Made by a program: the position numbers and the translations under genes. DNA of 12,456 nt from Akkermansiaceae bacterium (GTDB taxonomy: Bacteria; Verrucomicrobiota; Verrucomicrobiia; Verrucomicrobiales; Akkermansiaceae). Numbering within the stretch: the first letter of the stretch is position 1; every line of letters starts with the position of its first letter. Location of the stretch: contig JALZUH010000018.1 in the NCBI GenBank assembly GCA_023301645.1, positions 1-12,456 of the forward strand, written 5' to 3'. The notes under the pieces were generated by a model. That model was given only the letters and a program-made list of their open reading frames with translations. It did no database searches and was not told where the DNA came from. This document shows positions 7,287-12,456 of this stretch, one piece after another.

Positions 7287-7500
7287 TGTGAGAGTGGTGT
7301 GAGTAGTAAGGGTGGGGAGAGTGGCGCGGCTGTAGATCTATGTCGCTGCTGTAGGCTCTGGGTGGGAGCTCAGCACGACCGTCTGCAGGGTGAACACTTA
7401 AGCTGTTCTTAGCAATGGTTTCTTTGCAAGTAGTTCGACCCCTAGTTCGGCCTCTAGTTTGGCCCCTAGCTTGGCCCCTAGCTTGACAAAACGCTCTTGG
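7287..7500. other. Intergenic region between kamA and the nucleotidyltransferase
   Basis: This 214-bp region holds the C/A-rich leader of the nucleotidyltransferase gene (minus strand, near 7287-7330) and, next to the kamA stop, a 12-bp tandem repeat listed separately. No convincing terminator for kamA or -35/-10 pair was found. I see no gene here. Confidence 0.4.
7431..7487. repeat. 12-bp tandem repeat (minisatellite) after kamA
   Basis: There are four to five degenerate copies of a 12-bp unit: TAGTTCGACCCC (7431-7442), TAGTTCGGCCTC (7443-7454), TAGTTTGGCCCC (7455-7466), TAGCTTGGCCCC (7467-7478) and a partial TAGCTTGAC (7479-7487). It begins 13 bases beyond the kamA stop. In one minus-strand frame it would read as a repeated Lys/Glu-Leu-Gly/Glu-Ala tetrapeptide, but that frame is not kamA's. 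Confidence 0.85.
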
Positions 7501-8664
7501 TTAAGAGCTTGGTCGGGAGCTAACTTTGGGCAGTTGCTGGATGGGGTAGTTGAATTGTTTGTTTTCGTAGTTTCTGAGGGTGATGCTGTTGTCATCATGG
7601 CGAATGACGTAGTCAGGATTGATGGGTATTTTTCCTCCTCCTCCTGGGCCGTCGATGACGTATTGGGGGATGGCGTAGCCGGTGGTGTGTCCACGTAGGC
7701 CTTCGATGATGGAGATGCCTTTGTCTATGCTTGTGCGTAGGTGGGTGGACCCTTCGATGAGGTCGCACTGGTAGAGGTAGTAGGGTTTTACGCGGCACAT
7801 GAGGAGCTTTTGGACGAGTTCCTTTTGGACCTCTACGCTGTCATTGACTCCATTGAGCAATACTGATTGGTTCCCCATGGGGATACCTGCATCGGCGAGT
7901 CTGCCGAGTGCGTCGCGGACTTCTGAGGTGAGTTCGCGCGGGTGATTAGTGTGGATGGAGATGAAGAGGGGGTGGTATTTCTTGAGCATATTACAGAGAG
8001 ATTCTGTGATGCGCTGTGGGAGAAAGATGGGGATACGAGTGCCTATGCGGATGAATTGGATGTGCGGGATGGCGTGAAGGCGTGAGAGGATTTTCTCAAG
8101 TCGGGCGTCTGAGAAGAGTAGGGCGTCGCCACCTGAGATGAGGACGTCGCGGATCTGTGGGTTTTCCTCTAGGTATTTGAAGGCGGGCTCCCATTGGGTT
8201 TCGAGCTTCTGGTCAGAGACTCCTGATACAACGCGGCTGCGTGTGCAGTAGCGGCAGTAGGCAGCACAGCGGTCGGTGACGAGGAAGAGGACGCGGTCTG
8301 GGTAGCGGTGGACGAGCCCTGGCACTGGCATGTGGCTGTCTTCGCCGCATGGGTCGACCATTTCGGCGGGGTCGCTGAGGGTTTCTTCGATACGAGGAAT
8401 CATCTGCCTGCGAATAGGGCAGCCGGGGTCATTCTTATCAATGAGGTTAAAGAAGTGAGGCGTGATGGCCATGGCGAGCTTTTTGCCAGAAAGGAGTATG
8501 CCAGAGCGCTCTTCCTTGGTGAGGACGAGGTGCTTCTCGATTGCTTCCAGGGAAGTGAGCCTGTTTTTGAGCTGCCAGGTGTGGTTATCCCAGTTCTCTG
8601 GTTCTACGGTATCTGCGCCTGACCAGTAGCCTGGTGCGTGTGTTTTGAATGTGATGTTGGCCAT
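7501..8664 (-). CDS. kamA: KamA-family lysine 2,3-aminomutase (radical SAM)
   Basis: The enzyme interconverts L-lysine and beta-lysine using S-adenosylmethionine, a [4Fe-4S] cluster and PLP. The cluster motif CAAYCRYC gives C133, C137 and C140. VPGLVHRYPDR (114-124) and HTNHPRE (238-244) are family hallmarks. The PLP lysine is K345 in PGGGGKIP (340-347). The two Asp residues that bind the substrate amino group in clostridial lysine 2,3-aminomutase appear conserved as D301 (YQCDLIEG) and D338 (VIDGPGGGG); this favours lysine over glutamate as substrate. At 387 aa it is shorter than the ~416-aa clostridial enzyme but longer than E. coli EpmB (~342). Roles could be beta-lysine as an osmolyte or antibiotic precursor, lysine catabolism, or EF-P modification; no epmA or efp is visible here. 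The start ATG 8664 lies just after a good promoter. Confidence 0.9.
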   Translation of the reverse strand: MANITFKTHAPGYWSGADTVEPENWDNHTWQLKNRLTSLEAIEKHLVLTKEERSGILLSGKKLAMAITPHFFNLIDKNDPGCPIRRQMIPRIEETLSDPAEMVDPCGEDSHMPVPGLVHRYPDRVLFLVTDRCAAYCRYCTRSRVVSGVSDQKLETQWEPAFKYLEENPQIRDVLISGGDALLFSDARLEKILSRLHAIPHIQFIRIGTRIPIFLPQRITESLCNMLKKYHPLFISIHTNHPRELTSEVRDALGRLADAGIPMGNQSVLLNGVNDSVEVQKELVQKLLMCRVKPYYLYQCDLIEGSTHLRTSIDKGISIIEGLRGHTTGYAIPQYVIDGPGGGGKIPINPDYVIRHDDNSITLRNYENKQFNYPIQQLPKVSSRPSS

Positions 8665-8672
8665 CTGATGAG

Positions 8673-8701
8673 AATCTAAGCTTGTTGAGCCGTTTTGTCA
8701 A
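8673..8701 (-). promoter_or_regulatory. kamA promoter, sigma-70 type, near-leaderless
   Basis: On the minus strand a consensus -35 TTGACA (8701-8696) is followed after exactly 17 bp by TAGATT (8678-8673; 4 of 6 bases match TATAAT). Transcription would begin near 8666, only about two bases before the kamA ATG at 8664. This agrees with the lack of a Shine-Dalgarno sequence. Confidence 0.55.
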
Positions 8702-8864
8702 AAGAGTAGCTTGTTTTCAGGCGGTTCTCATTTTTTTTGAAAGTTTTTGGAATAAGATTCGTATTTATTTTTGTGACAATCTTGTTCTTGATCACCTCAT
8801 TAAGCGTTTGTTTGAATTGGCAGGATATACCTTTTTTTTAGAGTTGCTTTTTTATTGTAGTATG

Positions 8865-8884
8865 AAAAACTACGCGTAGTTTTT
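8865..8884. promoter_or_regulatory. Perfect 20-bp palindrome, candidate operator
   Basis: AAAAACTACG (8865-8874) is followed directly by its exact reverse complement CGTAGTTTTT (8875-8884). With no spacer it would form a poor RNA hairpin, so a binding site for a dimeric regulator is likelier than a terminator. It sits between divergent kamA and a winged-helix regulator gene, the natural place for that regulator's operator. The symmetry is seen directly; the partner is inferred. Confidence 0.55.
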
Positions 8885-8950
8885 AATTGAATATTGTTTG
8901 TTTGTTTTTTGTTAGATAAGTCGCGCTAGTTGATCAAATCTTACCTTTAA

Positions 8951-8975
8951 AAGACTAATTTGTTAGATTAGTTTT
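8951..8975. promoter_or_regulatory. Inverted repeat upstream of the regulator gene
   Basis: Arms AAGACTAAT (8951-8959) and ATTAGTTTT (8967-8975) pair at 8 of 9 positions around a 7-base spacer, ending 6 bases before the regulator ATG at 8982. A protein bound here would block initiation or translation. A possible -10 (TAGATT, 8964-8969) lies inside it, without a good -35. Confidence 0.35.
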
Positions 8976-8981
8976 GTAGGC

Positions 8982-9635
8982 ATGTTTCCGCCCATTTTAA
9001 ATGATATCTGTAGATTGAGCCACCTTTCTATTATTGGTGAGTTGAAGCGTTCTGGTGGGCTAGCTATACCTGAGCTCGCTGAGCTATTGGATATGAGCTA
9101 TATGGGCATCAAGCAGCATTGTGTGAACCTTGAAAAAGGCGGTTACTTGAAAGGCTGGCGCGAGCCGCGCGGTGCTAGCTCAGGAAGACCGCGTAAGATT
9201 TACTTACTTACCGATAAGTGTGATGCTTTGTTTCCAGATGGTGGTGAAGAGCTGCTTTTGGGTTTACTTGATTCGGTGAAGAGCTCATTCGGTGAGGCTG
9301 CACCTGAGAAGCTTCTTTATCAGTATTTTGAGAAAAAGCAGGCAGTGTGGATCAAGGCTGTGAAGTCTAGCGAGACGGTTGTGGAGAGGGCGACGAAGTT
9401 CGCTGATGTGAGAATGGAGTCAGGCCACTTCTGTCAGTGTCATTATTCAGCGGAGACAGGTTTTGTCATCGAGGAGTATCATCATCCGCTTCATGCAATC
9501 CTCGAGCAGTATCCTGGATTAGTCGTGCTGGAGCAGCGTATGATCGAGCAGACTCTCGGTGCTAAGGTGAAGAGAGAGGTCAAGAGTGGAGCTAGTGGAG
9601 TGAAGTGCACCGTTTACCAGGTGGCGACACTGTAG
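8982..9635 (+). CDS. SufR-like winged-helix transcriptional regulator lacking most Fe-S ligands
   Basis: This is a 217-aa DNA-binding regulator. Residues ~12-78 form a winged helix: helix-turn-helix LAIPELAELLDMSYMGIKQHCVNL, then a wing with the family's GRPRKIYLLT. The C-terminal half follows the SufR-like layout, ending HPLHAILEQYPGL, LEQRMIEQTLGAKV and KCTVYQV. In SufR-type proteins, Cys residues in the NCP, YPxxC and C-terminal GxxC positions hold an Fe-S cluster. Here the first is His (H168), the second Val (V181) and only the last is kept (C209). Extra candidates C151, C153 and H154 lie upstream in FCQCH. It may therefore sense something else or bind a differently ligated metal. It is divergent from kamA, 317 bp away, which makes kamA or itself a plausible target. 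The leader has only a weak TAGG. Confidence 0.8.
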   Translation: MFPPILNDICRLSHLSIIGELKRSGGLAIPELAELLDMSYMGIKQHCVNLEKGGYLKGWREPRGASSGRPRKIYLLTDKCDALFPDGGEELLLGLLDSVKSSFGEAAPEKLLYQYFEKKQAVWIKAVKSSETVVERATKFADVRMESGHFCQCHYSAETGFVIEEYHHPLHAILEQYPGLVVLEQRMIEQTLGAKVKREVKSGASGVKCTVYQVATL

Positions 9636-9687
9636 GAACTCGGTTTTGAGGTTGGTTGTCCCCTTCTTCTAAGAGCTGGGGTAGATT

Positions 9688-9717
9688 CTACCTTTACCTT
9701 GCTAAAAGAGAAGGTAG
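9688..9717. other. Hairpin between regulator and RDD genes
   Basis: CTACCTT (9688-9694) and AAGGTAG (9711-9717) form a perfect 7-bp stem around a 16-base loop. It lies in the 106-bp gap after the regulator stop. No T-run follows, so it is at best a weak terminator or an RNA-processing hairpin for the downstream operon. Confidence 0.3.
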
Positions 9718-9741
9718 CTTAGGGATGTCTTAGGACGTTTT

Positions 9742-10494
9742 ATGATACCTGATAGCGATGTTTTAAAATCTAAAAGTGGGCCGTTTGCTCGCTTAGATAC
9801 CTTGCAGGCTATAGAGCTGGCTGAGGGGGTGGAGATTCGCCTCCGTATGGCGGGGCCTTATGCGCGGGTGTTAGCTTATGCGCTGGATTTGTTGATACGT
9901 ATTGCTGCCATTGCTGTGGTGGGGCTGATTATTAGTTTGTTCGGTTTTATTCTAGGGTCGAATGTATCAATGGGGGTTTATGCCTTGTTTATGTTTTTGC
10001 TGACTTTTTTCTATTACGTGATTTTTGAGGCAGGTAAGCGTGGTGCTTCGCCGGGAAAGAGGGTGATGGGGCTGAGGGTGGTGGATACTTCTGGTGCGCC
10101 GATTACCTTTGGGCAGTCTTTTATTAGAAATATGCTGCGCTTTGCTGATATGATGCCGATTTTTGGCTATGGCGTTGGTCTGTGCTGCACGTTAATTACG
10201 AAGCGATTTCAGCGTCTTGGTGATTTGCTCGCTAATACGGTGGTGGTTTATGATAGTTTGCCAGTGATGACTTCTGGGGGGCTGCCTCCAGTTGTGTCGG
10301 CTGAGGCTCCTGGCTTGGCATTATCACGCGAGGAGCAGGCGGCGGTGGTGGGTTTTGGTGAGCGCGCTGGTATGTGGTCGGAGGAGAGGAGGATTGAGCT
10401 GGCTGATCATGCGGCGGCTCTCACTGGTGCTAGTGGGAAGAGGGGCATGACTCGTTTATTGGGCATGGCACATTGGTTAGTGGAGAAGCGTTAG
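9742..10494 (+). CDS. RDD family membrane protein
   Basis: This is a 250-aa inner-membrane protein. A ~38-residue soluble N-terminus leads into the RDD domain: R42 and D49 in YARVLAYALDLLIR (40-53), a first membrane span ~51-72, a second ~77-96, then the conserved loop GASPGKRVMGLRVVD (101-115) and QRLGDLLANTVVVY (157-170), with a possible third hydrophobic segment ~138-152. The last ~80 residues are a cytoplasmic extension beyond the core domain, rich in Glu/Arg/Ala. The RDD family has been linked to transport or ion exchange in some members, but its role in this operon type is not established. The ATG at 9742 is preceded by AGGA (9731-9734), a reasonable Shine-Dalgarno sequence. It is first in an operon with the SpoIIM-like gene, whose start follows after 21 bp. 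Confidence 0.92.
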   Translation: MIPDSDVLKSKSGPFARLDTLQAIELAEGVEIRLRMAGPYARVLAYALDLLIRIAAIAVVGLIISLFGFILGSNVSMGVYALFMFLLTFFYYVIFEAGKRGASPGKRVMGLRVVDTSGAPITFGQSFIRNMLRFADMMPIFGYGVGLCCTLITKRFQRLGDLLANTVVVYDSLPVMTSGGLPPVVSAEAPGLALSREEQAAVVGFGERAGMWSEERRIELADHAAALTGASGKRGMTRLLGMAHWLVEKR

Positions 10495-10515
10495 GGGTAA
10501 TGAGTAATCTAATAT

Positions 10516-11541
10516 GTGATGCAGGGTAGGGAATTTGAACAAAGGAATGCGGAGCGCTGGCGTGAGTATGAGCAGTCGCTCAATGGCATGGATTCGGCGA
10601 CGGGTCGCTCTGAGGATCGGGTTAGTGTTGATCCTGCTAAGATTCCTGTGATGTTTCGTGAGGTGTGCGCGGATTTGGCCTTAGCTCGTCATCGGATGTA
10701 TGGGATGTCAGTTAATGAGCGTCTGAATACTCTGGTGATACGTGGTCATAAGCTATTACACCGTAGGGCTAGTGGCACGTGGGGGACGTTCTTTCAGTTC
10801 GTGGCAGTGGATTTCCCAGTGGCGGTGCGGGTGGAGTGGCGGCTTTTACTGGTGGCTTCACTTTGCTTTGTGCTACCGATTTTGGGTGTTGTGTTGATTG
10901 GTTTTTACTGGCCGAATTTCACGTGGATCGAGGCGATACTGGGGGATAAGACGATGGATAGTCTGGATATGATGTATGGTAGTAGCGATCGGCAGATTGA
11001 GAACCTGCGCAGTGAGTATGGTTCTAATTTCATGATGTTTAGTCATTATGTTTATAATAACATAGGGATTGATTTTAGGATTTATGCGGGTGGGATTCTT
11101 GCTTGTTTGGGGAGTTTCTTCTTTTTGATTTATAACGGCGTTTTCTTTGGTGCGGTGGTGGTCTATATCCATGTGGCGTGTAGCAAGGAGGCGTTTTATA
11201 GCTTTGTTGCTAGCCATTCGTCTTATGAGCTTATTGCGATGGTGGTGGCTGGTATGGCAGGCTTGAGGATCGGGCTTGGGTTATTACACCCCGGTAGAAA
11301 GACTCTGGCGAAGTCTCTTATGGATGCTGGGCGGAGGTCGCTGCCATTGATTATTGGGGCGGCGCTGATGACGTTTTTTGCGGCTATTGTTGAGGGGTTT
11401 TGGTCAGCTCGAGATTTGCCTGTAACTGTTAAATATGTTGTGGGGATTGCGGGGTGGATTCTCTGTGTGTTGTATTTCGTATTTGGGGGTAGAGTGGTTC
11501 TTGCCAAAAAGGTGAGGAAGATAGAGGGGGGAGCGGCTTGA
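10516..11541 (+). CDS. SpoIIM / DUF95 family membrane protein
   Basis: This is a 341-aa multi-pass membrane protein of the family named after stage II sporulation protein M. Here that name is only a homology label and does not imply sporulation. The cytoplasmic N-terminus (REFEQRNAERWREYE, later CADLALARHRMYG, LNTLVIRGHKLLHRR) matches non-sporulating homologues. Hydrophobic spans lie near 109-131, 188-217, 237-257, 275-294 and 304-324. The conserved H234 and E238 (SHSSYELI) and the Gly-rich AGMAGLRIGLG (245-255) are present, as is EGFWS (293-297). GTG 10516 and the adjacent in-frame ATG 10519 are alternative starts; the nearest purine-rich run is over 10 bases upstream. The stop overlaps the TTG start of the next gene, implying coupling. 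In known genomes this pair accompanies MoxR/DUF58/DUF4129 genes of unclear envelope function. Confidence 0.9.
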   Translation: MMQGREFEQRNAERWREYEQSLNGMDSATGRSEDRVSVDPAKIPVMFREVCADLALARHRMYGMSVNERLNTLVIRGHKLLHRRASGTWGTFFQFVAVDFPVAVRVEWRLLLVASLCFVLPILGVVLIGFYWPNFTWIEAILGDKTMDSLDMMYGSSDRQIENLRSEYGSNFMMFSHYVYNNIGIDFRIYAGGILACLGSFFFLIYNGVFFGAVVVYIHVACSKEAFYSFVASHSSYELIAMVVAGMAGLRIGLGLLHPGRKTLAKSLMDAGRRSLPLIIGAALMTFFAAIVEGFWSARDLPVTVKYVVGIAGWILCVLYFVFGGRVVLAKKVRKIEGGAA

Positions 11542-12456
11542 GGCTTGAGGATGTAACGGCGGAGATTCGTCCGCGAGTTTCTTGGGAGTCGATAGATCTT
11601 GGCTGTGCTCTGGCGCGTCAGCATATCAGGGTGATATGGAAGTCGTGGCTAGTGACGGTGGTTCCTTTATGGGGGGTGTTGGTGATTTTACTCAGAGATC
11701 ATCCTTGGTGGTTTTTGTTCTGCCTCTGGTTGCTGAAGCCTCTTTATGATCGTGTGGTTCTCTTTGTGGTGAGTCGTGGGCTTTTTGGGGCTGTGCCGTC
11801 GGTGCTGGAGGTGCTGAGGTCTTGGCCTCGGCTTATATGGCAGGGTTGGTGGCTGCATTTGCTCATTCGGAGGTTTTCTCCATCGCGTAGTTTTGCTTTG
11901 CCTATTTCTGAGCTGGAGGGGCTGAAGGGGGGTGGCTATAGGAAAAGGTTGAATTTACTGAGTCTTAATGGCGGTGAGGGGGCTTCTACGGCTACCCTTG
12001 CGGGCATGATTTTGGAACTGGCAGCTTTTGTAGGTATTTTGTTATTTGTCTTTAGTATGGTGCCTGGTGAGGTGAGTGGTCGCTGGCAGGATGGGCTTGT
12101 TGAGCTGTTCTCTCATGATGATGCTTCTCAATTTTCTGAGAGTCTTCTCTGGGTGATCGCGGCAGCTTGGATGCTGGCGATGACATTTATGGAGCCCTTC
12201 TATGTAAGTGCGGGTTTTGCTCTTTATGTTAATAGCAGAACTCTGACGGAGGGGTGGGATATTGAATTAGCCTTTAAGCGCTTGGGGGCGAGGGTGAGTG
12301 CTCTGAAAGGTGGTGGGAAGCATACTTCATTACTACTACTTCTCGGAGTGCTGATGTCTGGTGGTGGCTTGCTCACTGAGGCGGCGCAGGCGGAGAGTGG
12401 AGTTTCTGAAGATGCTGCTGAGGTAGAGTTAGCGGTGGAGGATCTTTCTGAGCTGA
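11538..12456 (+). CDS. Multi-pass membrane protein of the RDD-SpoIIM operon (3' end beyond window)
   Basis: An open frame of 306 codons runs from a TTG at 11538 to the right edge without a stop. The TTG overlaps the SpoIIM-like stop (TTGA) and is preceded 7 bases upstream by a strong Shine-Dalgarno run, AGGGGGGAG (11524-11532). No ATG occurs in this frame before residue 157, so the rare start is well supported. The N-terminus (TAEIRPRVSWESIDLGCALARQ) is soluble, followed by membrane spans ~34-52, ~57-78, ~154-175, ~203-217 and ~264-280. The stretch EPFYVSAGFALYVNSRTLTEGWDIELAF (219-246) resembles the conserved core of the third protein in RDD-SpoIIM operons of other bacteria. After the last span an acidic tail begins (AESGVSEDAAEVE); some homologues carry a DUF4129-type domain further on, which cannot be checked here. 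Confidence 0.85.
   Translation, partial: MRLEDVTAEIRPRVSWESIDLGCALARQHIRVIWKSWLVTVVPLWGVLVILLRDHPWWFLFCLWLLKPLYDRVVLFVVSRGLFGAVPSVLEVLRSWPRLIWQGWWLHLLIRRFSPSRSFALPISELEGLKGGGYRKRLNLLSLNGGEGASTATLAGMILELAAFVGILLFVFSMVPGEVSGRWQDGLVELFSHDDASQFSESLLWVIAAAWMLAMTFMEPFYVSAGFALYVNSRTLTEGWDIELAFKRLGARVSALKGGGKHTSLLLLLGVLMSGGGLLTEAAQAESGVSEDAAEVELAVEDLSEL

Larger units (their letters stand above)
8665..8981. other. AT-rich divergent intergenic region (kamA / winged-helix regulator)
   Basis: This 317-bp region is strikingly AT-rich with several T-runs (for example 8731-8738 and 8832-8839). It holds the kamA promoter at its left end, a perfect 20-bp palindrome (8865-8884) and a dyad close to the regulator start (8951-8975), each listed separately. 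A 65-codon open frame at 8682-8879 crosses the promoter and ends in the palindrome; it has no ribosome-binding site or recognisable protein character, so I do not call it a gene. Confidence 0.6.

Noticed and set aside
7431..7487. Repeat array considered as CRISPR
   Set aside because: The units are 12 bp and directly adjacent with no unique spacers, and there are no cas genes nearby.
7398..7694. 98-codon minus-strand frame overlapping the kamA 3' end
   Set aside because: It overlaps kamA out of frame. Its repeated Leu/Gly/Ala tail comes from the 12-bp tandem repeat, and there is no start signal.
8308..8622. 104-codon plus-strand open frame opposite kamA
   Set aside because: It is antisense to the KamA N-terminal half and has no independent support.
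8682..8879. 65-codon open frame in the kamA/regulator gap
   Set aside because: It starts inside the kamA promoter, has no ribosome-binding site, and its Phe/Leu/Ile composition follows from AT-rich DNA.
9688..9717. Hairpin considered as a Rho-independent terminator after the regulator
   Set aside because: The stem is short, the loop is 16 bases, and no T-run follows, so it is listed only as a hairpin.
10873..11624. Two minus-strand open frames (114 and 133 codons) opposite the SpoIIM-like gene
   Set aside because: Both are antisense to a well-supported membrane-protein gene, with Ile/Thr/Asn/Pro-rich mirror composition.
1..12456. tRNA, rRNA, SRP RNA or riboswitch genes
   Set aside because: No cloverleaf, rRNA segment, SRP RNA core or known aptamer pattern was seen by reading either strand.

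Overview
The window looks like a chromosomal segment from a Gram-negative bacterium, most likely Verrucomicrobiota (for example the Verrucomicrobiales). This is an inference from protein style and gene company: a verrucomicrobial-looking lipoprotein, a Met/Gly-tailed Ffh, a KamA-type aminomutase, and an RDD/SpoIIM membrane-protein operon. No taxonomic marker gene such as rRNA is present. Most of the window is moderately GC-rich. The first ~2.2 kb is visibly more AT-rich and looks like an accessory insertion.

Region 1 (1-2664) is an accessory module. On the minus strand, an 80-aa XRE-type regulator overlaps by 4 nt a 584-aa protein that joins an N-terminal PD-(D/E)xK nuclease to a DUF2075 (Schlafen-like) SF1 helicase. 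The helicase stops abruptly after motif V, so motif VI is missing, and the stop lies beside a large imperfect palindrome (9-71). On the plus strand, an unrecognised 166-aa protein is transcribed divergently. The shared 66-bp intergenic region holds an extended -10 promoter covered by a near-perfect dyad, which suggests autoregulation of a defence-like module.

Region 2 (2665-8664) holds a short plus-strand lipoprotein and then four minus-strand housekeeping or metabolic genes: ffh (SRP GTPase), a secreted polysaccharide deacetylase, a sugar-phosphate-type nucleotidyltransferase, and a KamA-family lysine 2,3-aminomutase. They are separated by 79-214 bp. Three of them have C/A-rich leaders without Shine-Dalgarno sequences, and kamA has a promoter that would make its mRNA almost leaderless. 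A 12-bp tandem repeat lies just past the kamA stop.

Region 3 (8665-8981) is a 317-bp AT-rich divergent intergenic region. It carries the kamA promoter, a perfect 20-bp palindrome and a second dyad next to the following regulator gene.

Region 4 (8982-12456) is plus-strand. It holds a SufR-like winged-helix regulator that has lost most of the expected Fe-S ligands, then a membrane-protein operon of RDD family protein, SpoIIM/DUF95 family protein, and a third multi-pass membrane protein. That third protein starts at a TTG overlapping the spoIIM stop and runs off the right edge. In known genomes such operons are often near MoxR ATPase, DUF58 and DUF4129 genes, so the operon probably continues beyond the window.
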